A stretch of DNA of 64,000 nt from Trematomus loennbergii (GCA_012861695.1 JAAOOA010000033.1:16095934-16159933); one strand, 5' to 3'; shown: positions 1-16,560, counted from the first letter of the stretch. Translations and numbers: made by a program. Notes: generated by a model from the letters alone, not told the origin.

Positions 1-869
1 TAAATGGCCTTCTGTTTGTGGTCAAACTCACGAACAGTGTTGATACTCTGGCATTCCAGATAATAGGCCGGGAGATAATAGGCCGGCCAGATCTAGGAGG
101 GGCCCCCGCATGTCCCACCAACTGTGATCCGCAGAGGTGGAGATAAACAGCCAGCAGGTGACATCCAACACCTGTCATTATTATTATTATCTGATTTCTG
201 TCTCCAGTCAAAGGGTCTCCCATTTTGCCTTTAAATCATGTAATAGCAAAAGTTAGTTCAAAATGTAAAATAACTAGAAATCTAAATTTCTGGCAGCTTG
301 TCGTGCAAGCAGGATCGGTGCTGCTGTAAATAGGCTTCGTCATCAATTTGAATTTGTAAAGTAGAAGTGTAACAAAATATCAATACTATTGCGTTAAACA
401 CTATTATGTTTTGTGTTACTGTATTGATTATCATAAGCACTGTGTTGATCAATAACCAATAGTTGATAATAACAAATATGTCTGCCAGCACTGACACTTT
501 TCTAAGTGGTATAAGTATATAGGCAGATATGAATTCTTCCTCTATCCTTTGTTCATATTGCACAAAAAGTGTGCTCTAATGCTGGATGTTACAGGGACTG
601 TAATAAATACAAATCCCACTGTGGCAATAGCATAAAAAACACATTCTTTTTATAAAGTACACTTCTTTTACTCAGATTTGCATATGGCAGCGTTTTCTTT
701 ATAATATGATGGCTTTTCTCAAATAAGATTGAAAGAATTCTCAATATATCGCAAAGTAAAGCAATATATCACATTATATTGAACCCCATGCCCTGTATCA
801 TGAAATGTCTCTTATTGCCAGATTCTTGTCGATACACAGCCCTAAGTAAATGTTCATTTATCTTCCCAG
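1..869. other. Intron or upstream flank of the PRY-SPRY gene
   Basis: No coding exon was recognised. The stretch is AT-rich and ends in a pyrimidine-rich acceptor (tcttcccag, 861-869) before the SPRY exon. Near 60-95 a short imperfect duplication (gataataggccgg, twice) is visible. The open frame on the - strand at 282-563 has no family resemblance and is judged chance. The rest of the gene (for a TRIM protein, the RING, B-box and coiled-coil exons) would lie before the window start. Confidence 0.5.
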
Positions 870-1393
870 ATGCCTGCCAGCTGACTCTGGACACGAACAC
901 GGCCTACAGACAGCTCCACTTGTCCCGAACGAACAGGAAAGCCGTCCTCAAGAGAGACCCCCAAACCTACGCTGATCACCCCGCCAGGTTCGACTCCCTG
1001 CCCCAGGTCCTGTGTAAGGAGAATCTCTCTGGAGGACCGTACTACTGGGAGGTTGACTGGAGTGGAGAGGGGGCCGCCATCGGGGTCACCTACAAAGGCA
1101 TCAAGCGGACGGGCTACGGAGACAACTCCCGCATCGGCTACAACCGCAAGTCCTGGAGTCTGTTCTGCTCTGATGCCAGCTACTCCGCCCGCCACAGCAA
1201 AGACCAGATAGAGATCAACGCCCCCTACTCATCTCGTATAGGGGTGTTCCTCGACCACGAAGGCGGTACCCTCGCTTTCTACGGAGTGGGGGAAACCATG
1301 TCTCTCATCCACCGCTTCAAGGCCTCCTTTGCCGAGCCTGTCTTCCCAGGCTTCTGGGTTTGGTACGAGTCAGGCATTACCCTCATCCAGTAG
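870..1393 (+). CDS. Terminal exon of a TRIM-type PRY-SPRY (B30.2) protein, partial
   Basis: This exon encodes about 174 residues that form a complete PRY plus SPRY domain, normally a protein-recognition module at the C-terminus of TRIM E3 ligases and some fish NLR proteins. In order it shows a PRY start (LTLDTNTAYRQLHLS), the linker HPARFDSLPQVLC, the SPRY core YYWEVDW, then IGVTYKGI, a GYNRKSWSLFC segment, RIGVFLDHEGGTLAFYGV and the closing EPVFPGFWVW. The reading frame enters in phase: acceptor at 868-869, the first two bases completing an Asp codon, and TAG at 1391-1393. No frameshift is seen. It resembles fish TRIM16-like and TRIM25-like proteins, but without the upstream exons the subfamily cannot be fixed and an NLR-B30.2 origin is possible. 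It lies on the same strand as ruvbl2, about 3 kb upstream. Confidence 0.85.
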
Positions 1394-1722
1394 GGATTCA
1401 ATACACTTCCTATGATTAATGTACAACAGTGATTCAGTGTGTAGGTATAGATTACAAAACCAGTACTACTTTGTGATGATATGTTATAATTATTTTACAA
1501 GATTGGATTTTTTTTTTTTTTTTACTATGTGTTGTGTATCAGGGTTCTTGATGCTTGTGACTTTTCTGCAAATCAACATGTTTGAGGATCAGATGTATAA
1601 AGTGAATGCATTTAAATTATCGTTTGAAATATTGAATGATGTACTTGATTGAAACATGTCACAAGATAATTTATGAAGATGTTGTACTTATTTTGCTCAA
1701 TAAACATTTTATATCGAGCATA
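1394..1722 (+). other. 3' UTR of the PRY-SPRY gene
   Basis: An AT-rich stretch follows the TAG stop and contains a T-run at about 1509-1523 and a canonical AATAAA at 1699-1704. Cleavage is expected 10-25 nt after the signal. The open frames inside it (1419-1652, 1636-1845) have no recognisable domain. Confidence 0.55.
1699..1704 (+). terminator. Poly(A) signal AATAAA of the PRY-SPRY gene
   Basis: This is the first canonical AATAAA after the SPRY stop codon, about 305 nt downstream, which is a normal 3' UTR length. It is a hexamer match only. Confidence 0.5.
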
Positions 1723-4430
1723 AACGGGGAAGTCTTTGTTGCATTTTTACTTCTATTGTCACTCAATCAATACCTCTCAAACTGCTTCCTGAGCGCAAAA
1801 AATAAGAAGCTTGAAATAAGAGAACTGTTTGTTATTATTTCTTAGTTTTGTCCAGATTAAATCTTCTAGGGTTTCATGGGCTATAAATATCACATCTACC
1901 ATGCTCTAAGAGTCTAAAAAAAGGCTCATGTTTCTAAGATCACCAAATTTAAAAGTCAGATGTTTATGATATGATTAAAGGCAAAATTCAACGTTTTTTA
2001 AAGTAGTTTATATGCTTTCTTTTTCAAAGTCAGTGTGGTATTGGACTGGGAAGTGAAGCTGCTATCAATGTTCTCTTGGAATCCACTTCTTTGACAAAAC
2101 AGTTATTTTACCTTCCAGAACACTGAGGTTGCTGTTCTACTGCGGACTCCTTTGGTTAGTTTTTTTTATTGTGTGACTTTGGCTTTTAAAGAAGGTAAGT
2201 TGGGATTCACCGTCGTCTCATAATAAAACAAACAACTAACCGAGTAAGGCAGGGGGAAAATAGCAACATCTGCAAGGTACAATTACTGTTTTTGTCAAAT
2301 AAGTATGGTGGCTTTGACAAGAGAATAGAAAGCAGCTTCAGTACCCTGTCAGAAAGGGGTGTTTAAAGGCAAGATAAAGCACTCAAAATACTCTTAATAT
2401 TACATACACCTAAACCAACATGTTTTGCCTTTTGTTTATGTGGCTAACATGCTGGTACTTATATATGTTTCTCCAAACTGAGGGTGTGCTGACTGTCCTT
2501 GACTATAGGAAATACACTGACTATGGACAAGTACCTCCTAACCCCACTTCAAAAAATCCACTCTATCCCTTTAATGCTTTGTCTGTGTAGAGCAGTGTTA
2601 GTTTTGCGGAGGTCTGAGAGGCAGAAGAGATTTGCAAAGGAGTAGGTGAGGTGTGACTGAGAGTCTCCTGACTTTACAGATGGATGAGCATCATCTGGGA
2701 AGCAGTTTAAAATGTTTTGTGGCAGTCTCACTTTTACGATTGTTATCATTGAAAGCATAGATTCAGGCAGATAAAGTATAATTGATGTGACAAATAAGCT
2801 TTTTTTCTTTAGGAAAATAGCTGTAAAAGTGTCTAGGTTCCAGTCAATCATTGTAATAGATAACTATATGCAAGTGGCCATGTTTCTTTTCACTAAATCT
2901 TAACGGCTTGTAATGGTAAATCAGCCTGATAATAAGACTGTATTGTCATTTTGTTTTCATTGGCATAATTTTAGCAGTGTCAAACTATAATAATGAAAAA
3001 ACATGTTTATCGTTTGGACTTGCATTTTGTCAGTTCTATCTGATCATTTTAATCAACTTCTCCTTTGGTTTTAACTTCTGTACAACAATCAACGCCAGGA
3101 AACGTCACAACTGTTGACAATGGCAAACTAAATGTGTTGTCTCGGTTCCAGTTCTCTGTAATGTTCAGTATCCTGAGATTAGATTGTGGAATCCTAAAAC
3201 TGCAGCCTTAAGGGAACGTTTTTGATGATACAGGGAGAGGATATGAAAAGCTCCTCCAGAAACCTTGAGGTTAAAGTCAGCCGGTGACTTTCTCCTTTGT
3301 TCAGTGGAATGGTATCTCTGATTCATATGTTTTCTGGAAAAAACCTAATCCCACAATTTCTATGAGCAAGCGGAGAAATGTGCAGTACAAGAATAAGGGA
3401 TTGTGCAATTTAGGTAAATATTGATGTTGATAGAAAAATCTATTAATCCCAACTCCACAAACCACATAAAAAATTTCATTTTTAGTGCAGATACATATGC
3501 ACTCTCAAAATCTAAAATATTGCCATTGTGTATTATTAATATTTCTACTGAAATGCTTAATTAACTGACATCAAACATTGATTGATTAACTAAATACATA
3601 TTTTGAGCAATTATATGTGACAATTTGCTAAATTTGGCTGTTGCAGCTAATCTGCAAAGACATTTTTAAACGACTTAAATTAATTGTGAGGCGTGCTACC
3701 TCTAGTGGAGAAATTTAGCTTATACAGTGCTCACCAATGCTGTCTTCATGGGCACCTGTTCACCCACTCTGGAAAAGCTTCTGTGTAAGAAGATGATTCA
3801 CTGTTGGAGATAGAAAACATTATATAACAGTGATAGTATAGGCCTAGCAAACAGGTCTCGTTGAGTAAACAGTAGGCTTACTGGTTCCGTTTACCTATGG
3901 TTTAAAAGTTCAAACACAGAAACTATTATGGCATTGGTTACTCCCTGAACAAATATACCTTCCTACGCTTAGTTCTTTTTTTAAACTTCAAACATCATGT
4001 AAAGTGATTGCACACTTGTCATTTTGCACCACCAAGAGTTAAAAGACATTTTGAATGTAAATTAGTCAACAACGTGATAACATGAATGTTTGTTAAGTTT
4101 TTAGACACAACTTGTTTTTAAATGGCAAACATGATGCAGGGAAGCGAAATAAATACAACAAAATAAGTTAAATACAAGTAAAATAGATAAAATACTTAAC
4201 CTTTTTTTCCGTACACCAGGTAGGGACACGAGGCACGAAAGTCATTGACACGAGGTATAATCGCTTAAATAACGCTAGGCTAAAATTCAAACTTAGATAA
4301 ACGGGCAGTCATTCCTCCAGCCACTCCCTATTTAATACACCTGTAACTTTATAAACGTATTTCAATTTTGCATCAAATCATTAGGCCACCCTGTCTGTAG
4401 AGGGCAGTCAATCTCAAAACGTACATAGAA
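1723..4430. other. Intergenic region between the SPRY gene and ruvbl2
   Basis: AT-rich DNA with no supported exon. The - strand open frame at 2549-2851 shows no known motif and sits in low-complexity surroundings. No large tandem repeat or inverted-repeat element was noticed. The last few hundred bases presumably hold the ruvbl2 promoter. Confidence 0.4.
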
Positions 4431-4439
4431 AAAGAAAGG

Positions 4440-4524
4440 CTTGTTTCTCGTCGGACACACTTACCCTGCGCACCATTGGAAAGAAGCGCCGCATTCTCAC
4501 ATTTTCGCAAGTGTGGCTGCACAG
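4440..4524 (+). other. ruvbl2: ruvbl2 non-coding exon 1 (5' UTR), approximate start
   Basis: A consensus donor acag|gtgagt at 4521-4530 follows a relatively GC-rich stretch containing gcgccgc. The first coding exon begins exactly at the ATG after an acceptor at 5548-5549, so the whole 5' UTR must come from an upstream exon, and this is the best donor found. The transcription start is not defined; 4440 is a rough guess around a pyrimidine-rich ttgtttctcg. Confidence 0.45.
4475..4479 (-). promoter_or_regulatory. Inverted CCAAT box near the ruvbl2 transcription start
   Basis: The + strand reads ccattgg at 4473-4479, which is CCAATGG on the other strand, an NF-Y-type site. It lies just upstream of or inside the inferred first exon. 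No TATA box is obvious nearby, which fits a housekeeping promoter. This is a motif match only. Confidence 0.35.
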
Positions 4525-5355
4525 GTGAGTTACAATCATAACATAATTGTAATACATTATTATTAACTTTTCAAATCATAATACTGTTGAACTCTTACTA
4601 TGATACAATCCCTTGCTATTCGCCTTCTAATCAAATCTTTGTAAGGTAACGTGAGTTGCTGAAGACAGAAAATCGTTTAATGGAGCTAGCTAATTTGCTA
4701 ACATAACATTAGCTAGCGTTAAATACTTTGCTTCGTTCTCGCTGAGGATAAGATAGTAGGTAACATTTGTGGCTTCTGCATATCATCTAAACAATCTCAT
4801 GTTGCTGATGACTGAGATGTGTGTTTTGGCAAAACGACAAACATGACAAATGAAAAGCCAAAGCAACATGGCTAACGCTCTCATACACGTTTGTGTTGTG
4901 GCATGCGTTACAACTGTCACTATGACAACCGACTGGACAAGACATACTCAGTAGGTACATTGTTATTTTCCAGCTCAGATATTAGTGCGGAGTCTTTATG
5001 TGAAACCTGATGCTTCTTCTATGTATTCAGAAAATCCAGGACAGGAGTACTGAACATCTCACACACTGGGCTCCTTGTTAAGAGCGTTGGACAATATACA
5101 TTCGAGATCTGGATTAGATCATTGAAATATGTATTGACTTTAATTGTTAATTAATTGGCCAAAAATCTAAAACTCTTATTAGATTCTACAGTGCTCAATA
5201 CCTTTGTTTCATTTGGCATGGCAGCTCGCACACCTCTTGAGGTTTTTTGAGCTTCTTTCAGTCCAGCATCCATGGTATTTCTCATACCTCAGAATATGCT
5301 CATGAGGAAGATCGCATATTCCTATCTTCCTCTTTAGCTCACCAATATACACACT

Positions 5356-5398
5356 ACACAGTCACAAAGTGATTTTGACTATTTCTTTGTGACTGTGT
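5356..5398. repeat. Perfect 14-bp inverted repeat in ruvbl2 intron 1
   Basis: The arms at 5356-5369 (acacagtcacaaag) and 5385-5398 are exact reverse complements with a 15-base loop. A second, 9-bp hairpin (gaggaagat, 5304-5312, against 5324-5332) lies just upstream. No function can be assigned; the stems are too short for a typical pre-miRNA. Confidence 0.7.
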
Positions 5399-5549
5399 TG
5401 TTATTAGAGTGTACCTCCTAAACTCCATACAACGGTATTTTCCTACTAATAAAAATAATAGTTGAGCGGGAAGAATTATTTTATTCTGAAACTAGTTATT
5501 GTGTTTTTATATTAAAGATCTTTTTCTGTCTGCTTATAATCAAATTCAG

Positions 5550-9871
<4,322 letters not shown>

Positions 9872-10095
9872 TGAAGATGACTGCTTTGTTTTCTTACTCT
9901 GAAGTTTTTACGTTGTCGATCGTCTCTGCGTTTGGAGTCAATTCAAAACTGGACTTTGCCTAAATTTGAATTCAGCATTGAACTACATTAGGAAAGAATT
10001 CAAATGTATAAATTAAATGAATTCCTCTATCTGTTCACCTCTGTTCACCTTTAGTTCTACATTGTTTGAATAAAAAATGTTCACTGAAATTTCTA
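9872..10095 (+). other. ruvbl2: ruvbl2 3' UTR
   Basis: AT-rich sequence after the stop, containing a 10-bp tandem duplication (ctgttcacct, twice, at 10031-10050). AATAAA at 10069-10074 is the first canonical signal; a second AATAAA at 10392-10397 could give a longer form. The cleavage site is not directly visible. Confidence 0.5.
10069..10074 (+). terminator. ruvbl2: Poly(A) signal AATAAA of ruvbl2
   Basis: The first canonical hexamer, about 200 nt after the TAA stop. Confidence 0.55.
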
Positions 10096-11180
10096 GTTAA
10101 TTCTGAATTTGCCACAAATCTGTTCATCGAGGCCTTAAGGCAGGAATATGCATTCCTTCAGTGTTTTCTTTTTTTGTTGACTTGTCTTTACATGGTTTAT
10201 TTTTAAATATTAAACAGGCTTTTCTAAGCACACTTGGATGATTTGTTTTCCTTTTTATCATTCAGTCTGGAACGTTACAAAATATAATTTGTGAGAAAAC
10301 ATTCATTTGATATCATACCACAAATTTCATTTTGAATTTTTTTTATGCGACCAGCACGCCCTTCCTGGATAATGCAAAAGCTTTTATACAAAATAAATCT
10401 CAAAATAAGAAATGTCTTTCTATTTCTGATGAATTATTTTTAGTCTCTCAACACACAAGCAGTATTATGGTGTATTCACACTGAACCCTACACTGATGCT
10501 GGTGAGCTCAGTGAATGTTTGAGTGTGTGTTTTAAAGTATGCTCTATTACACCTACCTGTAACCAAACGCAACATTGATATCAATGTCAGGAAGCACAAC
10601 TCAGGTTAAACCACTAGAGGTCATAACAAACCGTTTTTCAGGCCTTGCTAAGTAACTCTTTAAAATTGCATTTTTGGAGATGGGTGGTGTTGTTGGTTGC
10701 CATCTCTTACAAAACCTCTTTAAATATACATAATGGCATAAAACTTTTGTTTTGATACTTGGACAAATTATTTTAAATTCCTGGTTACATTTTGAATTAT
10801 TTAAATATATCAAGCCAATACAATTTAAGACACATTTCACACCAATTTAAACGGAGAAAAGGCTAACACCACAGATTGAAAATGACAAAACAGCCTAAGA
10901 GTGTGCTATAGTTTGAAATTGTTGCCACAAGGTGGAGCCCAAAGATCTCTTTCTACAAACTGTCTTGAGATAAAGGAAGCCCTGAACACGTTCTTCAATG
11001 AACAAGTCAAACAGCATTTCTGACAGCCTAAAAATATCTTCCCCTTGCAGCAGAGTTTATTAAAGCCGCCCGTCTGTATGATGGGTGTGAGCGCTTTCTG
11101 TAGGTGACTGCAGCTAGTCCACACCTCAATCTCACACCCAGCCTGATACACTGTAAAGGTGTTACCATGCTCTGCCTCTG

Positions 11181-11181
<1 letters not shown>

Positions 11182-11217
<36 letters not shown>
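11182..11217. repeat. (CA)n microsatellite
   Basis: About 18 uninterrupted AC dinucleotides. The apparent - strand polypeptides running through it are artefacts of the repeat. Confidence 0.95.
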
Positions 11218-11219
<2 letters not shown>

Positions 11220-11348
11220 TACACACACTCACACTTTCATTCTTTTATCTTTGGATAATCTGATGCTTATTACCACAAGTCCCGACCTTGTTTTTATTCA
11301 TAATTTGTATAAAGCAGTTGCCTTTTCATTTGAACTGCGAAAAGAAAT

Positions 11349-11400
11349 TCAGAATCAAAATCAGAATTAGGATACTTTATTTATGCTGGAGGCAATTGGG
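11349..11400. mobile_element. Short retroelement-tail-like fragment
   Basis: The pattern of repeated 'cagaatc/cagaatt' followed by 'actttattta' and 'ggcaattgggt' is common at 3' termini of fish interspersed repeats. It is recognised by eye only; the family is not assigned. Confidence 0.35.
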
Positions 11401-12469
11401 TTTCATGACTCCATTTTAGAATGATTAAATAAAAGATAAGACAAAAATACAATACAAATATTTATTAAAAAAACACAACTTAGTAGTAAAGTAAGTATGG
11501 GCAATGAAATGATAGACAAATAAAGAAAAATTGTTATAACATAATCATTTAAAGTAGATTGTCCAATAAAAGATACTGAAAACAAACATATTTATATACA
11601 CATAAGTAGTTAAAGGAGAATTGTTTAACATGTATTTTACAATATATACAGTGAATCAAAGTTTAATAATATAACTTATTAAAAGAAACGACATAAAAGT
11701 GTTCAGAACACTGTATTCTATGACATCTATTCTGAATTCTATTAAACCCGCAGCTGTTCATTCATGGCCTCCAGTCCTCCATTAAGAAGCCTCATCTCTA
11801 AAACCAATTAGAGCACATTAATCAATTTTACCTGCATATAGTATGGGTACAGCACAGACGGTTCCCTATGTGGAAATGAATATTTAATGTTTAGTGCTGG
11901 TGGGAGAGAGTTCTGCGTGGATTGCATCCCATAAACCCCCCCCCAGTCCCCCAAGTCTGCAGTTGGCTGCCTACTACCAGAGCATCTGATGGATTCACTG
12001 GTTGGATTAAAGCTGGGATAAACTTCCCGAGGGTTCAGTTGTTTGCATGTAAACCAGTGTGTGTGCGCACTTCACATCTATAAATGTACTTTATGTTGTG
12101 TTAAAAGAAAAAATGTAAATAAGAATTCAAAGAGCAGATACAGAATCCTATGTATACCTCTGAGCACCATTACATCATTCTCCATGTATCAAATATCTGT
12201 TTGAATACGACCCGAAGACATTTATTTTCTCCAGTGTCGCTGTGAATCCAAACATTGTTTGCGGATCATGTTCAGCTCAGGCCCTCCGGGTGTGGCAGGG
12301 CTTCTTGGATTTGATCCCGCTCCTTGTGTGTACACACACACCACTGTCCACAGGCTACAAGGCTGCGCTGCATGCTAACATGTTGTGGCATTTTGCCTGC
12401 TGCACTGATTTGGATGCCCTTTCTTCACCAGTTAGGCCACGCTAGCATTCTGCAAATGTCCCTGTCACA

Positions 12470-12800
12470 GCACCTTTATTTATTTATTTTAATCGTTTAT
12501 TTGGCAGGGACAATGCACAGTAATGAACACTTAAAACATTCAAATGTGTCAAGCGTAACAGTGCCAGATTTAGCTTTGAGCTAATTTCCATCCGCAGTCC
12601 CTCACATAAAACATTTAAGAAAATTACATTTTACAAACATAGCAAAAACAAAATACATGATATGCAAAAAGTGCAAAAGAGCAAGAGCAGCATACACAAG
12701 TATTTACCACATGGCAGTACAATATAGCAGCAACGACATAAAGTGCAAGAGAAGATAAGAGCTACCTAAAGTGCAAGAGGAGATACTGTATTAAAGTGCA
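12470..12800. mobile_element. Interspersed fish repeat ('ggcagggacaatgcac' type)
   Basis: The sequence from 'tttatttggcagggacaatgcac' through 'ttccatccgcagtccctcac' and several 'aaagtgcaagag' units resembles a widespread teleost interspersed repeat. No coding capacity is left. The family name is not asserted. Confidence 0.45.
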
Positions 12801-12819
12801 TTTAGCGGTGATTCATCAA

Positions 12820-13580
12820 TCAATGTTTATTTATATAGCCCAATATCACAAATGTTACATTTGTCTCAGTGGACTTCACAGTTTGTACAGAATATCAGTA
12901 TGACAATACGACACCCTCTGTCCTTAGACCCTCACATCGTACAAGGAAACACTTCCAGAGAAAAACCCCACAGTTTAAAGGGGAAATGGGAGAAACCTCA
13001 GGGAGAGCAACAGAGGAGGGATCCCTCTCCCAGGACGGACAGACGTGCAATAGATGCCGTGTGTAAATCAAAGAGATAATACATTTTACAGCATAGGTAG
13101 ACCAAATGTTTGGAAATGCATGTGTCTATAATAAGAAGATGAATCCACGAGGATGTCAACAATCCTGTGGGAGCCATCAGGGAAGTAGTATGATGAGAGT
13201 CAGGCAGGACCACAGTGACAGGTTCAGCCACGACTCGAAGTCCAGGACTCAAATCCAGAACTCAGGATAGAGGATCCAGGACACAGGATCCAGGACTCAG
13301 GATAGAGGATCCAGGACACAGGATCCAGGACTCCGGATCCAGGACTCAGGATGCAGGATGCAGGACACATGATTCAGGATCCAGGACACAGGACCGCAGC
13401 AACAGGATCAGCCACGACTCAGGATCCCGGCGTAGATAGACACCAAAAAGAAATTTGGGGGAAGCTGGGTTATTCGGAACATGAGAGTACACAGGTACAG
13501 ACAGAGAGAAGGAAGAAGTAAGGTGTCCCCCGACAGTCTAAGCCTATAGCAGCAAAACTAACGCGTCTACGTACATGGAC
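12820..13580. mobile_element. Interspersed fish repeat with 'ttatttatatagcccaatatcac' start
   Basis: The start at about 12825, the 'cctctgtccttagaccctc' segment and the 'gggagaaacctcagggagagcaacagagga' block (two pieces of one motif, 12988-13017) recur throughout teleost genomes. Inside it lies a variable 'ggatccaggactcaggat' minisatellite. The short open frames here are not genes. Confidence 0.5.
13240..13395. repeat. Minisatellite of 'aggatccaggactc / aggatccaggacac' units
   Basis: Imperfect tandem units of roughly 14-15 bp alternate between ggatccaggactcagg, ggatagaggatccagg and ggatccaggacacagg, with decay at both ends. It is nested within the surrounding interspersed repeat. Confidence 0.85.
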
Positions 13581-13584
13581 TCCC

Positions 13585-13869
13585 TTAGGATAGGTTGACG
13601 TGATTGCACGTCTGTTTGTTTCTCAACCATTCTTTGAGTTGACCTTTAAAACTATTGAGAGTGGGACAATCCCGTATCTCAGTTGGGAGGCTATTCCACA
13701 ATGAGCTGCCTTTAATGGAGAGGACATTTTGTCCAAAAGTGGTCCGTCTACGGTGGACCTCACAGTCTCCTCTGTTTTCTGACCTAGTGCAGCGTCCAGT
13801 GTGTTTTTTGCGGATGAATTCCTCTAAGGGAGGGGGGGCCAGTCCATGTAAACATTTATAAAAAAACAC
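13585..13869 (-). pseudogene. Non-LTR retrotransposon ORF2 C-terminal remnant
   Basis: The translated fragment holds YKCLHGLAPPPLEEFI near its start and SSLWNSLPTEIRDCPTLNSF followed by FKGQLKEWL. This is the layout just after the reverse transcriptase in L2, Rex and CR1-like LINEs ('KCLhGlAP..l..f', then 'lWNsLP..iR...s...Fk..LK'). Only about 94 residues are open; the endonuclease and the RT core are missing. Recognition is by motif memory, so the clade is uncertain. Confidence 0.7.
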
Positions 13870-14430
13870 ATACTTTTAAAAGACTTAACACCTGACCCCT
13901 CTTCATCTCTTAAAGTGGAGATTTGTCACTAGACAATTTAGTTCCATCAACAATAGAAATCAGAGCAAGATGTTTTAAACACAGCCACTTCTGATTCTTT
14001 TCACCTGTATCTCAACAACAGGCAGGAAATCTCTTTACTCTACTGACCGTTTCCGAGGTCATTGACATTCTCATAGTCTAACTAGGCTTTCCGTCTAGAT
14101 GTCATTAGCTTAATGGCTCCATATCAAAATCAATTCCATCACTCATGCAATGAATCGACTTGCTGATCAATGTGATTGATTTGAGATATTGTCAGCTGGA
14201 ATTATCACATCCATCTTTGACCACAATGAGGGTCCAATTGGGATTCCTATTGTCGCAATACCAAAATCAAATGTTATATCAATATTTATAGATTCAATTA
14301 CTTTTGTTCATATAAGTAGAATCTTGAAGCAAATACAAAATTGGAGTAGTGATGTAAGAAATTGCGTTATTAAATGAATGAATTGGAATGTTACACAGTC
14401 CCTAATACTATATATGCCTTTGTCTTATGT
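13870..14430. other. Intergenic stretch
   Basis: AT-rich DNA without recognisable coding sequence or clear repeat structure; the short frame at 14189-14377 has no known motif. Confidence 0.35.
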
Positions 14431-14433
14431 TGT

Positions 14434-14745
14434 ATTGGACTGGGCAATTTATCATTATTGCATTGGTATTGCGATATGAGGCTAGTCTTAGGTTTTCTAT
14501 ATCGTAATAACGTCATAAACAGTAAGTGTTGGTGAATTACAAGGGTGATGTGATTTTTCTATTTTTTTTAAATTATTTTTTCTTTAGCCACGTAGTCATA
14601 ATATCCCCAAATTCTAATTAATCTCAATTTGAAAATATTTTATGAAAGCACCATTAGTCAAACCAACAATATCGTCACAATGTTGATCTTGAGGTATTTG
14701 GTCAAAAATGTAGTGATATTTTATATACTCTATCAGCCCGTCCTA
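14434..14745. mobile_element. MITE-like repeat with 'ggactgggcaatttat' ends
   Basis: The left end, ggactgggcaattta, is roughly matched in reverse complement by the right end, atcagcccgtcc. The interior holds 'tattgcgatatgaggctag', 'atatcgtaataacgtcat', 'tatgaaagcaccattagtca' and 'gaggtatttggtcaaaaat', the pattern of a non-coding repeat very abundant in percomorph fish around 'ggctgggcgatatatcgat'. This copy is diverged. The family name is not asserted. Confidence 0.6.
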
Positions 14746-16560
14746 ACTGTTACTGTGTGTGGTCTTTGAATGTGTCATGATGAGGCTCCCTGCTCAGCAC
14801 AGAAACTGATTTCACTAACCTTTGTCTAGACTTTGAAGTTACACTTGACTCTACTCTTGACTCAAGCACCTCTCAGAGACGTGTTTATGCAGAGGTTGAG
14901 TTCTCAAAGCAAAGATGACTTAAGTGTTAAAAGAAGGGCAGGAGCAAACAGTCAAGTTAGTGTTCAGGGCAAAAACACTGATGACACAATAATGGACACT
15001 AAGGGAGATTGTGCTGGTGAACAAGTATGTCTGAAATGTTATGTTTAGATATGCAAATGAGACCTAATGCTAACTTTTGGTGAAATTAGAATAAACATAC
15101 AGACAGAAGTTAGTAATATCACAGCTAAATATGTATTTTGGATGTTTTTCTTTCCACTAATCTGAAATAAGACATGTTTTTGGAAGCAAAATAGCCCTCT
15201 GTAAACTTTTAACATTGACCAGTGCATGTAAAAACAATGTTTTTTCTTGTTTTGTTAAGACCCATAAGAATAGTAAAGCCTTAGGAATATTGTCTGTGCA
15301 CACATACTATATTTATTATTTAGTCTCTCTTCATACAATTTCTATTTCCATACTATGGTTCCAAAATAGGATTTTAGGATGTATACAACATTTGGAATGT
15401 GCTGCTTGTGAATGGATAGAGTTTAAGTCCATTTCCTGAGGTATCCAAGAAAAATAAATCCTTTTTCCATCCTCTCTCTGTTCACCATATGTGAAAAGGC
15501 CAAGAGTGATTCCTGTGGTAGAATTAGGATGAGGTCAATGGAAGTGCATATACTGTATGTAATTTCACATATGGCAATGTGTGTATTCTCTGATGTTGGA
15601 ATAACAAGGTTAAGTGACACAATGTAATCACGCTACATCAGATTTGGTAAAACGTACATGAAGGAATTCTTAGAAGAAAAAAACACCACTGGGCTGCTAA
15701 AGTATCACCCCGACCACCAACTTAAGTTCTGAATCCACATGTTATTCCACTTTGATCCAAAAGATTTTTGACTTTATAAACCACAACTTTTCTGGTTGGA
15801 CTAATCTGAAGATTGAGTGGCAACATGCAGTCAGTTTTGACATTGCTGTGTGATAGAATGCATTGCCTGTTAGGTCACCTACCATCATGAATAATCTATC
15901 AAGCTAATTTATCATTCTCAGAGTGCTGCTCCCTCAATGACACTCACTCATTTGCGGTTAACAGCTCCCTGCTCCCATTCCTCTGGTTGTGTAAGAGGTG
16001 AGGGAAGTCATAGAAGAGAGCAGAGCATCTTAGTTCAACTAAGGGCTTGGAAAGAGTAATACCAGGATAATATCTGATTCAAAATAAAATATAAAGATGG
16101 AGACGGTACATGTGTGTACTCATGTAATGACAAAGGAGGCGAAAATGATAGAACACGCTAATGCTTACGTAAGGCGTTATGGCCTTGTGTTTTTTCGGCT
16201 CATTTGCTTTCTGCTGAGTCAGAGATGAATTAATCACCAAATGTTGATGATGAATAAATCTGTATCCACATTGTGATCAAGTCATTTATAAACTCCATGT
16301 CAGGATATTACTTTCCATATGCCAGTTCTATGACTTGTGCCCTGATGCATGACATTGCTCTGCATGTTCATTATGTTGTGTACAACCACAGTAGCAGTTT
16401 TGTGCCATGCTAATATATTACAAAGAAAAATGCCACAACTCTAATGTTGAGCAGTTAAAGATTTTCCATGTACGGCTTCTCTGTGTTAAAATGCGAACAT
16501 TTTCGAATTTTAAAACACAAATTACAGTTTAGGTTGATTTGGATGTTTTGACTCAGACCT
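14746..16560. other. Intergenic stretch
   Basis: No exon or clear repeat structure is recognised. Short open frames (14833-15048, 15045-15227, 15215-15439, 15423-15620) are AT-biased and without known domains. Confidence 0.35.

Larger units (their letters stand above)
10100..12460. other. Intergenic region downstream of ruvbl2
   Basis: No exon with family resemblance was found. The region holds a CA microsatellite (11182-11217) and a short 'cagaatcaaaatcagaatt...actttattta' sequence near 11349-11400 of the sort seen at the 3' ends of fish retroelements. The rest is AT-rich unique-looking DNA. Confidence 0.45.

Noticed and set aside
854..1195. 113-codon open frame on the - strand opposite the SPRY exon
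   Set aside because: Antisense shadow of the coding PRY-SPRY exon.
5356..5398. Intronic hairpin as a microRNA precursor
   Set aside because: Only 14 paired bases with a 15-base loop, too short for a pre-miRNA.
12852..13439. Several short + strand frames (for example with repeated SRTQDPG units)
   Set aside because: They run through an interspersed repeat and its minisatellite.
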